Part shown: piece by piece, positions 1-8,762 of the stretch
How the letters are laid out: each line of letters opens with the position of its first letter
Numbering within the stretch: position 1 is the stretch's first letter
NCBI RefSeq assembly: GCF_014192715.1
Contig: NZ_JACHYH010000001.1
Coordinates: 1,302,001-1,366,000 of the forward strand
Reading direction: 5' to 3'
DNA from: Luteibacter sp. Sphag1AF
Lineage (GTDB): Bacteria > Pseudomonadota > Gammaproteobacteria > Xanthomonadales > Rhodanobacteraceae
DNA: 64,000 bases
The notes under the pieces: model-generated
Told to the model about the DNA's origin: nothing
Databases searched by the model: none
What the model saw: the letters and a program-made list of their open reading frames with translations, nothing else
Made by a program: the position numbers and the translations under genes

Positions 1-434
1 CCGGGGACGCCATTCGCGAACGGCGTACTGACCAACTGCGCTGAAAACGGCACGAACGTGCCCGGAGCGGTGAGGGAATCGTTGTTGGCGGGCGTGGCGT
101 GTTTGTTAGCCGCAGTGCGCTGGTTATAGATATTGATCGGATGGGTGTGAGCTGGCATCTCGCTGGAAAGCAGCGTGTGGGTCGCTTCACCTGCCTGCTC
201 ACCCACAGCCCACGGCGACAGGCCCGGGCCCTGACCCTGACCGCACGCTGCGTTGTTCTGGAAATTGGGTAGACCGAAAGTCGAGGTGCCATTGCCACCG
301 AACTGCGTACCCAGCAGAGAAAAAAGAGCCGTGTTTTGCTGGACTGTCATGATTTGGCCCGCACAAAACGCCCAGTTCACAGGCGCAAAGTTGAAGCCGA
401 AGATCTGAATTTCACCGGTATATGGATCGCTCAT
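1..434 (-). CDS. Phage tail collar domain protein (MdpB-like), partial
   Basis: The protein begins MSDPYTGEIQIFGFNFAPVN and runs off the left edge, so its C-terminus is missing. The opening (GEI-x-x-F-x-FNFAP-x-x-W), the central FGGNGTSTFGLPN segment and a later MPAHTH segment match the tail-collar family, also called microcystin-dependent proteins. These are short secreted or particle-associated proteins of unclear role, often found in tandem sets. It is the last of three tandem paralogues on the minus strand and starts 45 bp after the previous one stops. The ATG start is the one that aligns with the two paralogues. Family assignment is firm; function is unknown. Confidence 0.85.
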   Translation of the reverse strand, partial: MSDPYTGEIQIFGFNFAPVNWAFCAGQIMTVQQNTALFSLLGTQFGGNGTSTFGLPNFQNNAACGQGQGPGLSPWAVGEQAGEATHTLLSSEMPAHTHPINIYNQRTAANKHATPANNDSLTAPGTFVPFSAQLVSTPFANGVP

Positions 435-479
435 GCGACGTTCCCCTGGAATGCGTGAATGAATGGTTGGCGAAGCGGA

Positions 480-1013
480 TCAGGGACGCGACGGATAAAC
501 GCCTTCAAAGCAGATACAGAAGCGCGTGGCCAGGGTCGGCATGACGTTGTTGTGCGGCAGGCTTTGGCCAGAGATGGACAGCGAGCTCGAATTGAGCGCC
601 GTGGGGGTCAGCCCGTTGAGCACCTGGGTGTAAAGCAGGTCGCCACTGACCACACCAGGTATGTTGGTCGCGCTCGGCGACTTATCCGTAGCCGCTGCGG
701 TGCTGGCCTGAAACGTGTGCGAGTGAGCAGGAAGCTGGGCCTGGGTCAGCGTCACCGATTCCGTACCGCCGATCTCACCGAGCGTACGCGGGCTGACGCC
801 CGTAGCATCGGAACCGTTGTGCAGGGGAACGCGACCGCGAAGGTCCGGCAACGCGAACGTATGTACACCATCGCCACCCCAGGTCGTACCCAGCAGGGTA
901 TACAGAGTCTGGTAGTCGCTGATCGAAAGCAGCGCACCGTCGCAGTCGAGCCAGCCGATCGGCGCAAAGTTGTACGGAAAGAGGCGAATTTCGCCTATGA
1001 AAAGTGAGCTCAT
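480..1013 (-). CDS. Phage tail collar domain protein (MdpB-like)
   Basis: A 177-residue protein, the middle of three tandem collar-domain paralogues. It begins MSSLFIGEIRLFPYNFAP and carries the family's WGGDGVHTFALPDLRGRVP segment and a LPAHSHTF segment, and ends in CFEGVYPSR as its neighbour does. A GGAG ribosome site lies just before the ATG. It follows the upstream paralogue by 18 bp, so the three genes form one operon. Family members are annotated as tail proteins by the collar domain, but no head, terminase or lysis genes are nearby, so a prophage is not supported. Function unknown. Confidence 0.85.
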   Translation of the reverse strand: MSSLFIGEIRLFPYNFAPIGWLDCDGALLSISDYQTLYTLLGTTWGGDGVHTFALPDLRGRVPLHNGSDATGVSPRTLGEIGGTESVTLTQAQLPAHSHTFQASTAAATDKSPSATNIPGVVSGDLLYTQVLNGLTPTALNSSSLSISGQSLPHNNVMPTLATRFCICFEGVYPSRP

Positions 1014-1031
1014 GATTGTCTCCGGGCGGCG

Positions 1032-1523
1032 TCAGCTACGCGAGGGATAGATGCCCTGGAGGGCAATGCAGAAGTTGAGCACGCTGTACGGCTGCATGTT
1101 CGGATGCGGCAGGCTGCTACCCGCATTGCCGATGGCGGCGATGGAAACGGGGTTGCCTTTCGCATACATCGGCACAGACGTCGTGGCGAAGTAAGCTTTG
1201 TCCGGGCTGCGGGCATCGGCCGTTGCCGTGGTGGCGGTGGCGGTATGCACGTGAGCCGGAATTTGCTGGACGGTCAGTGTCACCGTCTCCGTACCGCCGG
1301 GGGTACCCAGGGGCAGCTGTTGGCTAAAGCCCACCGGGGTACGACCGCGCAGGTCGGGAAGTTGGAAGTTTGTCGTTCCATTGCCGCCGTAATACGTACC
1401 GACCAATGAAAAAAGAGCCTGATTCTGCGTAATCGGCAAAAGCATGCCGTTACAGGCAGCAAAGTTTCTGGGCACGAAGTTCAATGCTGTGAGTGTGATC
1501 TGTCCAACAAATGGATCAGCCAT
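1032..1523 (-). CDS. Phage tail collar domain protein (MdpB-like)
   Basis: A 163-residue protein, first gene of the three-gene collar operon. The start MADPFVGQITLTALNFVPRN was chosen because it aligns with the two paralogues and has an AAGGGGGA ribosome site upstream; the longer open frame to 1793 is not supported. It contains YYGGNGTTNFQLPDLRGRTP and IPAHVHT segments typical of the family and ends QGIYPSRS. The short length fits the family. The region upstream, shared with the divergent autotransporter gene, holds a long palindrome that may be a control site. Confidence 0.85.
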   Translation of the reverse strand: MADPFVGQITLTALNFVPRNFAACNGMLLPITQNQALFSLVGTYYGGNGTTNFQLPDLRGRTPVGFSQQLPLGTPGGTETVTLTVQQIPAHVHTATATTATADARSPDKAYFATTSVPMYAKGNPVSIAAIGNAGSSLPHPNMQPYSVLNFCIALQGIYPSRS

Positions 1524-1586
1524 GGATTCCCCCTTGGATTCGCCGACAGATCGATACGGTCTATCGTGCTTATCTACTCTGGCGTA

Positions 1587-1615
1587 CTCCCGGTTGCTTG
1601 ACAAGCAACCGGGAG
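1587..1615. promoter_or_regulatory. 29-bp near-perfect palindrome between divergent genes
   Basis: Two 14-base arms, CTCCCGGTTGCTTG and its exact complement, flank a single A. The site lies 64 bp before the collar operon start and 155 bp before the autotransporter start. The genes on both sides point away from it and there is no T run, so a terminator is unlikely. A dimeric repressor or activator site is the simplest reading, which is an inference. Confidence 0.5.
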
Positions 1616-1769
1616 GATCGAAAATGCGTGACGTGCCGCACGCTTTGAATGACGTCGGCATGACAGGGGACGGGGCTCGCACCGCAATCATGGGTAGCTC
1701 GTTCCATCCAGGGTAACTACGGAACGAGTGACCTGCCGGGGCATCGGCGGGCCATGGGGGAAGGGAAAA

Positions 1770-4700
1770 ATGCGACATACGTCTTCGGCGCATCGCTCAG
1801 CGATGCGCTTTTCATGCTCTGTGATCCGGCGCTTTGCAGCGCGGACGGCACTGACACTTCTGGCCCTGCTGGCGATGCCAGCCACCGCCCTGGCGGTCTG
1901 CCCTGACTTCCATGTGCCGGATGCGAACACCACTCCCTCCACCTCGCCCATGGCTAATGGCGGCAAAATCGTCATTGATGCCACGGCCTGCGACAACGGT
2001 TTTGGCCTGGGTCTCGTCATCACCAACCCCGCGCATGGTTACGTGAGCATCGACCCGTTCGCTGACACGGTGACGTACACGCACTCCGGCGACAACGCCA
2101 CGAGCGACCAGTTCGTCTTCTCCGACGACCATGGCGCTCACATCAACGTGTTCGTGTCCATCGCGCCAGCCGCTTCGCCCATCGTCGTTTCCCCGGCGTC
2201 GGCTCCGGCCGTTCAGGTGGGAACCCCCGTCAATGTGGCGCTGGGCGCAACGGGCGGTACCGATCCCTACACGTTCACCCTGACGTCGGGAACGCTACCC
2301 GATGGTCTGTCGTTCACCGGCACCGCCATCACCGGCATCCCGACGAAACAGGGCACGTTCACGTCGACCTTCACGGTCACTGATGGCGCCACCCCTGCGC
2401 TGACGACGACGAAAACATACAGCTTCACCGTTCCGAACCCGACCATCACGCTCACCACGTTGCCCAATCCGGCCATCAACATTCCGTACAGCGAGCAGGT
2501 CTCGGCGTCGGGTAGCCTGGGTCCGTATACCTTCACGCTCGACTCCGGTTCATTGCCCACCGGCCTGACGCTCAATGCCAACGGCACGGTCAGCGGCACG
2601 ACCACGGCAGCCGTGGGCCAGCAGTTCACGTTCTCGATCAAGGCCACGGACAGCACGACGAGCCACTATTTCGGCGCACAGAGCTTCACGCTGACCGTGC
2701 AGGCCGCGCCTCCGATCTCGGTCACGCCGACGACGATCACCACTCCGCAGGTGGGCGCTTCCTACACCCAGACGCTTGGGGCATCCGGTGGCACGGGGCC
2801 GTACGCGTTCGCCGTCATCAGTGGCTCGCTTCCCGCCGGCCTGACGCTTACGGGCAACACCATCTCCGGCACACCGACATCCACGGCACCGGCCAACTTC
2901 ACCATTCGTGCCACGGATGCGCTGAGCAACACCGGCAGCCGGGCCTACTCGGTCACGCCGAATCAGCCGATCATCAACATCGCTCCGGCGACACTCCCCA
3001 ATGGCACCAAGGACGTGGCCTACAGCCAGGGAACGACGGCGTCGGGCGGCACTGCGCCGTATACCTATTCCATCGACTCCGGAACGGTTCCGACCGGCCT
3101 GTCTCTGAATCCAGCCAGCGGCCTGCTTTCCGGCACGCCTACTCAGGCCGGCACGTTCTCGTTCAATGTGGCTGTTACGGACAGCACGACGGGCACGGGT
3201 CCCTTCAGCGCCTCGCGGTCTTACACGGTCGTCATCGACCCGGGTGCTCCCGTCATCACGACCAGTTCGCTGGGCGATGCGCAGGTGGGTGTTGCCTACA
3301 ACGGCGCCGTTGCCGCTACCGGCGGCACGGCACCGCTCACTTTCTCGGCCACTGCCCTGCCCCCCGGCCTCAGCATTGCGGCCAATGGACAGATCACGGG
3401 TACGCCGACGGCAGGCGGGACCTTCAATCCGTCCTTTACGGTTACCGATAGCGCTTCGCTGACGGGTAACACGACGCTGCAACTCAGGGTCAATGCGCCT
3501 GCCCTCAACATCACCCCGGTCACGCTTCCGAATGGCACGCGTTATGCCGCGTATGACCAGACGCTGATCGCGTCTGGTGCCACCGCGCCGTACTCGTTCC
3601 AGTTAAGTGGTGGAACGCTGCCGACCGGCATCACGCTCGATTCCAGCGGCCGGCTGCACGGCTCGACCACCCAGCACGGAAGTTTCCCGATCACCGTCAC
3701 GGTCACGGATTCGTCCACCGGTTCGGGGCCGTACTCGATGACCCGCGCTTATACGCTGGACATTGACGACGTGGTCATCGCGATCACCCCCGCCACGCTT
3801 GTGCCGGCAACCGCAGGCAACGCCTATCCGCCGGTCACGTTCGCCTCGTCAGGTGGCGTGCAACCGTACACGTACATCCTCAGCGGCGCGTTGCCGCCAG
3901 GCATGTCGTTCACCGGGAGCGGCACGCTTTCGGGCACGCCCACGGCCACGGGTACCTACAACTTCACCGTCACGTCGACGGATGCCGGCAGTTCGCAGGG
4001 CTCGGTGAGCTACACCTTCGTCGTGAACCATTCCACGATGACGTTCGATACGTCGCCGGTTCCGGCTGGTGCCGCGGGCCAGGCGTACAGCCATACCTTC
4101 CCGGTCTCCGGTGGCGTGGCGCCTTACCATTTCGCGATCTCGTCGGGTGCGCTTCCCTCGGGCGTGACACTCAACCTGACGACGGGCGTTCTTTCCGGTA
4201 CGCCTACCATGTCGGGCACGTTCCCGTTCAGCATCACCGTCACCGATTCGGACTCCACCAGCCCGAACCAGTCCACCGGCAACTTCACCCTCGCGGTGGC
4301 CGGGCCCAACATTGTGGTGACACCCGCCACGCTGCCCAGCCTGGTGGTTGGTTCGCCGGTATCCGAACAGTTGAACGCCTCCGGCGGTATCGGCGCGTCC
4401 ACCTATTCGGTGAGTTCCGGCGCCACTCCGGCTGGCATCACGGTCAGCAGCAGCGGCCTGATTTCGGGTACGCCCACCACTGCGGGCCCCTATGCCTTCA
4501 CCGTGACGGCCAAGGACAGCCTCAACTTCACGGGAACGGTGGCGTACTCGGGCACGGTTGCGTTCGCGCCGCCGGTGGCGGTGGCGGATACCGCAACCAC
4601 CCAGGCCAATGTGGCGGTCACCATCCCGGTGACCACTAATGACACCGGCTCGATCACCAGCGTCACCGTGGTCCAGGCACCGGGCCATGGCACCGTCTCG

Positions 4701-6518
4701 GTCAGCGGCCTCAATGCGATCTACACACCGGCCACGAACTTCTTCGGCACCGACACGTTCAACTACACGGCCACCGGTCCGGGCGGCACGTCTACCGCCG
4801 CTTCCGTCACGGTGACCGTGACGCCCGCTGCCGTACCGGTGGCTCAGCCGAAGACTGTCACCCTCCTTGCCGGCAAGTCGGCCACGATCGCAGCCACCGA
4901 TGGTGCGACGGGCGGCCCGTTCACTGCGGTGACCTTGTCCTCGGCCCCGAGCTCCGGCTCAGCGGTGGTCAGTGGCCAGAACATCGTCTATACCGCAGCC
5001 ACTGATGCATCGGGCCCGGTGACCTTCAGCTATACGCTGAGCAATCCGTTCGGTGTGTCGCAGCCCGCCGCGGTCACCGTCACGGTGAACCCGCTGCCCG
5101 TTGCTCCGCCGCTGAATGCGAGCGCGCAGGCAGGTACCTCGGTGCAGGTTGACCTCACCGCGTCCGCGCACGGTGGTCCGTTCACGGCCGCCAGCGTGGT
5201 CTCGGTCTCGCCGGCCAATGCGGGTACGGCTACGGTGCAGGCCAGTGCCACCGGCTACACGCTGAACTTTGCAGCCGCGTCCACGTTCAGTGGCCTTGCG
5301 CAGGTGACCTATACGCTGAGCAACGCGTATGCCACCTCGGCGCCGGGCACGGTGTCGATCTCGGTGATCTCACGCCCTGATCCGACCAAGGACGCCGAAG
5401 TGATGGGTATCCTGGAGGCTCAGGCTGACGGCACGCGCCGCATGGCTCAGGGTCAGATCAGCAACTTCCAGCGTCGCCTGGAAAGCCTGCACGACGGCGC
5501 CGCCATGGGCGTGTTCAACAACGGCATCAGCTTCAGCTCGGCGGGCGCACGTGATACCCGCGATCCGATGCTGGCCCTGAAGAACGACAAGGAAGACAAC
5601 AACCGCCGCTACCTGGTGCAACCGGACGACACCTCGCTGGCCCGCGCAAAGAGCGGCACCGCAGCCGATGGTTCGCTGCCCGGTGACCTGTCCATCTGGA
5701 CCGGCGGTGCGGTGAACTTCGGTCGCAGCACGCCGGGTACGTCCGCAAACGGCACGGACTTCACCACCTCGGGTCTCTCGGTAGGCGCCGACAAGCGTCT
5801 GAGCAACGAGTTCACGGTGGGTGGTGGCGTCGGCTACGGTCACGACAATACCGACGTGGGCCGCAACGGCAGCCGCAGCAAGATCGACAGCTACAACGTC
5901 GCTCTTTACAGCAGCTACCACCCGAACGGCTCGATGTATGCCGATGCGCTGATCGGTTACCAGTGGCTGCAGCTTGATGCCCGCCGCTACGTGACCGAAA
6001 CCGGTGGCCGCGTGCAGGGCAGCCGCGATGGCAAGCAGTGGTTCGGATCGTTTGCCCTGGGCTACGAGCACCGCGCCGATGACATGCTGGTGTCGCCGTA
6101 CGGGCGCCTGGACATCGCTCACGCCACGCTGGACCCGTACACCGAACACGGTGACAACCTGTATGCGCTGTCTTACGACGGCCAGACGGTGAAGACCACC
6201 ACGGGAAGCCTGGGCGTGCGTCTTGAGTGGGCTGCCAAGCGCGACTACGGCATCTGGTTGCCGAGGCTGCGTGCCGAGTACCAGCACGACTTCCAGGGCT
6301 CCAGCGATGCCACGATGCGCTATGCCGATCTGCTGAGCGGCCCGGTGTATCGCGCCAGCCTGCTGGACCAGTCGCACAACCACATGCTGCTGGGTGCCGG
6401 CATCCAGTTGCAGATGTTGCGCGGCTGGCTGATCCGCTTCGAATATCAGAACCTGCTCGACAACACCACGCGCGACAACCAGTCGGTCACGTTCGGTCTG
6501 GAGAAGACGTTCCAGTAA
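1770..6518 (+). CDS. Large Ig-repeat autotransporter-like surface protein
   Basis: A 1582-residue protein with a signal peptide (hydrophobic run in the first 45 residues ending ATALA). A short cadherin-like domain is followed by about nine repeats of a putative-Ig (He_PIG) type, each with variations of SGG-x-x-PY-x-F and LP-x-GL-x-L...SGTP. About three further cadherin-like repeats follow (residues ~930-1200), then a linker and, from about residue 1305, an autotransporter beta-barrel with alternating aromatic strands ending GLEKTFQ. The likely role is a type V secreted adhesin: the repeats form a stalk outside the cell and the barrel anchors it in the outer membrane. The ATG at 1770 has a GGGAAGGG site five bases upstream. 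Which surface it binds cannot be told from sequence. Confidence 0.85.
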   Translation: MRHTSSAHRSAMRFSCSVIRRFAARTALTLLALLAMPATALAVCPDFHVPDANTTPSTSPMANGGKIVIDATACDNGFGLGLVITNPAHGYVSIDPFADTVTYTHSGDNATSDQFVFSDDHGAHINVFVSIAPAASPIVVSPASAPAVQVGTPVNVALGATGGTDPYTFTLTSGTLPDGLSFTGTAITGIPTKQGTFTSTFTVTDGATPALTTTKTYSFTVPNPTITLTTLPNPAINIPYSEQVSASGSLGPYTFTLDSGSLPTGLTLNANGTVSGTTTAAVGQQFTFSIKATDSTTSHYFGAQSFTLTVQAAPPISVTPTTITTPQVGASYTQTLGASGGTGPYAFAVISGSLPAGLTLTGNTISGTPTSTAPANFTIRATDALSNTGSRAYSVTPNQPIINIAPATLPNGTKDVAYSQGTTASGGTAPYTYSIDSGTVPTGLSLNPASGLLSGTPTQAGTFSFNVAVTDSTTGTGPFSASRSYTVVIDPGAPVITTSSLGDAQVGVAYNGAVAATGGTAPLTFSATALPPGLSIAANGQITGTPTAGGTFNPSFTVTDSASLTGNTTLQLRVNAPALNITPVTLPNGTRYAAYDQTLIASGATAPYSFQLSGGTLPTGITLDSSGRLHGSTTQHGSFPITVTVTDSSTGSGPYSMTRAYTLDIDDVVIAITPATLVPATAGNAYPPVTFASSGGVQPYTYILSGALPPGMSFTGSGTLSGTPTATGTYNFTVTSTDAGSSQGSVSYTFVVNHSTMTFDTSPVPAGAAGQAYSHTFPVSGGVAPYHFAISSGALPSGVTLNLTTGVLSGTPTMSGTFPFSITVTDSDSTSPNQSTGNFTLAVAGPNIVVTPATLPSLVVGSPVSEQLNASGGIGASTYSVSSGATPAGITVSSSGLISGTPTTAGPYAFTVTAKDSLNFTGTVAYSGTVAFAPPVAVADTATTQANVAVTIPVTTNDTGSITSVTVVQAPGHGTVSVSGLNAIYTPATNFFGTDTFNYTATGPGGTSTAASVTVTVTPAAVPVAQPKTVTLLAGKSATIAATDGATGGPFTAVTLSSAPSSGSAVVSGQNIVYTAATDASGPVTFSYTLSNPFGVSQPAAVTVTVNPLPVAPPLNASAQAGTSVQVDLTASAHGGPFTAASVVSVSPANAGTATVQASATGYTLNFAAASTFSGLAQVTYTLSNAYATSAPGTVSISVISRPDPTKDAEVMGILEAQADGTRRMAQGQISNFQRRLESLHDGAAMGVFNNGISFSSAGARDTRDPMLALKNDKEDNNRRYLVQPDDTSLARAKSGTAADGSLPGDLSIWTGGAVNFGRSTPGTSANGTDFTTSGLSVGADKRLSNEFTVGGGVGYGHDNTDVGRNGSRSKIDSYNVALYSSYHPNGSMYADALIGYQWLQLDARRYVTETGGRVQGSRDGKQWFGSFALGYEHRADDMLVSPYGRLDIAHATLDPYTEHGDNLYALSYDGQTVKTTTGSLGVRLEWAAKRDYGIWLPRLRAEYQHDFQGSSDATMRYADLLSGPVYRASLLDQSHNHMLLGAGIQLQMLRGWLIRFEYQNLLDNTTRDNQSVTFGLEKTFQ

Positions 6519-6542
6519 GTCGAAAGACTCGCACTACCACGA

Positions 6543-6575
6543 AAGGCGCACGGAGCAATCCGTGCGCCTTTTTTT
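6543..6575 (+). terminator. Rho-independent terminator after the autotransporter gene
   Basis: An 11-bp stem (AAGGCGCACGG with its complement), a six-base loop and a run of seven T directly after. It lies 25 bp after the stop codon. Confidence 0.9.
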
Positions 6576-6861
6576 ATACCCGTATGTGTGGAAGTGATTT
6601 GCTCGCGACAGGATGCTTGCCGGTAGGCGTCAGAGCTGCGCTTCGCACGGACTGCTTGCAGACTCACCCTTGCAACGAGCCTGCTGTCCTTGGCGGACAG
6701 GCTCCTCGTCAGAATGCGTTTACGAAGACTGTCGATCTTCGCCCCGCATTAAGCAATGGATTCATACAGACATCCCGCGTGGGAAAGAGCGTCATACACC
6801 GCTGGCCGGAGCCCGTCCGATCAGCAGCGAACAGTCGCCTTCTCCCACACGGAATTCCGAT

Positions 6862-8688
6862 ATGGATATCGCAAAACCTTCTCGCCCGGCACGCTGCAAC
6901 CAGCGCATCCCGATCTTCCTCGCGGCCCTTTCGCTTGTCTTCGCAAGCCCGCTGGCCCTGGCACAGACGAGCGATGCCGGCTCCGGCAGCCTGGCCATTA
7001 CGGGCAGCAAGATCATTTACGTGGACAAGGTCTACGACAACTCAAAAAAATCGGACGACATCAAGACGTTCGTGTTTTCGTTCAACCGGCAGGATGACCG
7101 GGTTTTTTCGTTCGAACTCAACGATCACCTGATCGCCAAGTTCAACCGGGGCAAAGCCGCCATCATCCGGCGCAACGCCGGAACCAACGTCGCAGGCCAG
7201 ATGCTCTACGAGGCTCGGCTATCCGAACATGCCACACAGGCGGCCATCGCCTTTGAGGTGATGCCCGATGACGTGAACGCCATCCAGCTGATCGAAACCG
7301 ACGAGCAGCACAACTATGTAAACGCAAGTCCGATCTACACGGTAGCCACCGCCGCACAAGGGCACGACACGCCAGGCAACCTGCCAAACATTGTGGCCAT
7401 CGACAACGATGCCGACCGTGGCACGTTGCAGGTTCATCGCGTGTCGTTCGATACCCGTGCAAATGTTCATCTTCGCAACACGCGGTCGCTACATGCCTAT
7501 CAGCTGGAATGTCTGGTTCCGCTTCTTGCCATTGCCAACAAGCTTCTGAACACACCGTGCAATCTCATCAAGGAAGTGCTGACGCCGGTCCACGGCTATA
7601 ACGAAAACATCAGTGGCACGAATACGCCGAAGCCAGCGTTCGACGGAAAGGAGCTCGAATGGCGGCTGACGGATCTCACGCTGACGCACGGAAGAGATCC
7701 TTACGTGGGATACGCGGCGAGCGAGTCATGCCATGTACCACTACGCGCCGTGTTCTCGACCCGAAAAAAGCGCGCACCGGACAACGACTGCGTCTTCGAG
7801 GTATTCGACGTCCTCACGCCGTACCTGATTCTCATGGACTACGACTTTGACAGGGAGACATTCGGCCAGGTCGTGCAAACCATTCTTGCGACCCGCTCAA
7901 CTGGCCTGGACGTACAGAACCCCGATGTCGAAACCGAGTTGATCGACGCGGTCTTTGCCGCACAGGCCCGAGCCAGCGCTGGCCAGGGTCGTGCCGCAAG
8001 TGAACTGGCCGAGGAACTCCGCACGGCATCAACTCTTCACGCATCTACCCTGACGTTTCAGGAGGTGGTTCCCAGCGCCCCGGCGGGGGTGTCTCACGCA
8101 TTGGGTACCTATGAACTTCAACTGGGCGCCTATACGCAGGCACAGTTTCGCGCGCAGTACCCGGAAGTGATGCCGCGAACCTGGAACGGTCAGCGTTGGG
8201 TGCATGCGAATGACTTCTTCACAACCGAGGTGGTGAGAAACCCGTCGCGCGATCAAATCACGATGGTGCAGAACACACTCCGTGACTGGTATCCCGCCAT
8301 CCAGCTGGACAGGGGCCTGACGGGTGAGAATTCGCTGCTTCTATCGGGATCACGCATTGCGCACGCCATGGAAAATGATCTGGACACTCCGGACGAGAAC
8401 GATGTGATTGTGATCGTTCGCTACCAGGGACGCATTGTGAACCTGTTGCAGGGCGGCATCGCGAACGGTTCTCCGTACTCGCATCTTTACTACGCGGTCT
8501 CTGCACCCACCAGCCTGCGAGTGCCTTATACGACCGAAGCGATTCGTGGCGGCGGCCAGCGGGCTCTTCAACAGTTCATTGACCACTCTCTGGGTTACGG
8601 CGCCCGCGTGATCACCACAAATGCCGCGACGCATGTATCGGCTGAGGTGAAATTCCGCTTCGGGTTCAGGCACGAAGACGAGCTTTAG
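6862..8688 (+). CDS. Secreted protein with AB-exotoxin-like layout, paralogue 1
   Basis: A 608-residue protein of no recognised family. The start at 6862 gives a clear signal peptide ending ASPLALAQ near residue 35. A beta-rich N-terminal region is followed by a helical middle. The mature protein has only four cysteines: C217 and C233, then C290 and C310. The second pair brackets a basic RKKR site (residues 301-304), a furin-type motif. The last 180 residues fit a GNAT acyltransferase fold, with a strand ending GRIVNLL, an IRGGGQRAL turn where GNATs bind the acyl-CoA pyrophosphate, and a final SAEVKFRFGF. The protein ends HEDEL. The order signal, beta domain, nicked disulfide loop, enzyme-like domain and xDEL end is like bacterial AB toxins; this is inference, with no homology to a known toxin seen. 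A tandem paralogue follows 74 bp downstream. Confidence 0.75.
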   Translation: MDIAKPSRPARCNQRIPIFLAALSLVFASPLALAQTSDAGSGSLAITGSKIIYVDKVYDNSKKSDDIKTFVFSFNRQDDRVFSFELNDHLIAKFNRGKAAIIRRNAGTNVAGQMLYEARLSEHATQAAIAFEVMPDDVNAIQLIETDEQHNYVNASPIYTVATAAQGHDTPGNLPNIVAIDNDADRGTLQVHRVSFDTRANVHLRNTRSLHAYQLECLVPLLAIANKLLNTPCNLIKEVLTPVHGYNENISGTNTPKPAFDGKELEWRLTDLTLTHGRDPYVGYAASESCHVPLRAVFSTRKKRAPDNDCVFEVFDVLTPYLILMDYDFDRETFGQVVQTILATRSTGLDVQNPDVETELIDAVFAAQARASAGQGRAASELAEELRTASTLHASTLTFQEVVPSAPAGVSHALGTYELQLGAYTQAQFRAQYPEVMPRTWNGQRWVHANDFFTTEVVRNPSRDQITMVQNTLRDWYPAIQLDRGLTGENSLLLSGSRIAHAMENDLDTPDENDVIVIVRYQGRIVNLLQGGIANGSPYSHLYYAVSAPTSLRVPYTTEAIRGGGQRALQQFIDHSLGYGARVITTNAATHVSAEVKFRFGFRHEDEL

Positions 8689-8762
8689 CGATTATCGCCA
8701 TCGAAACCATGACGGTTCCGATGGTGTTTCCATGCAATCACATCATTCGGAACGAGAGGGAT

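Noticed and set aside
1-1523. Prophage remnant
   Set aside because: Only collar-domain proteins are present; no integrase, terminase, capsid or lysis gene is nearby.
5370-6383. 337-residue frame opposite the autotransporter barrel
   Set aside because: It is a high-GC antisense shadow with no domain, signal or ribosome site, and the sense strand codes for a clear beta-barrel.
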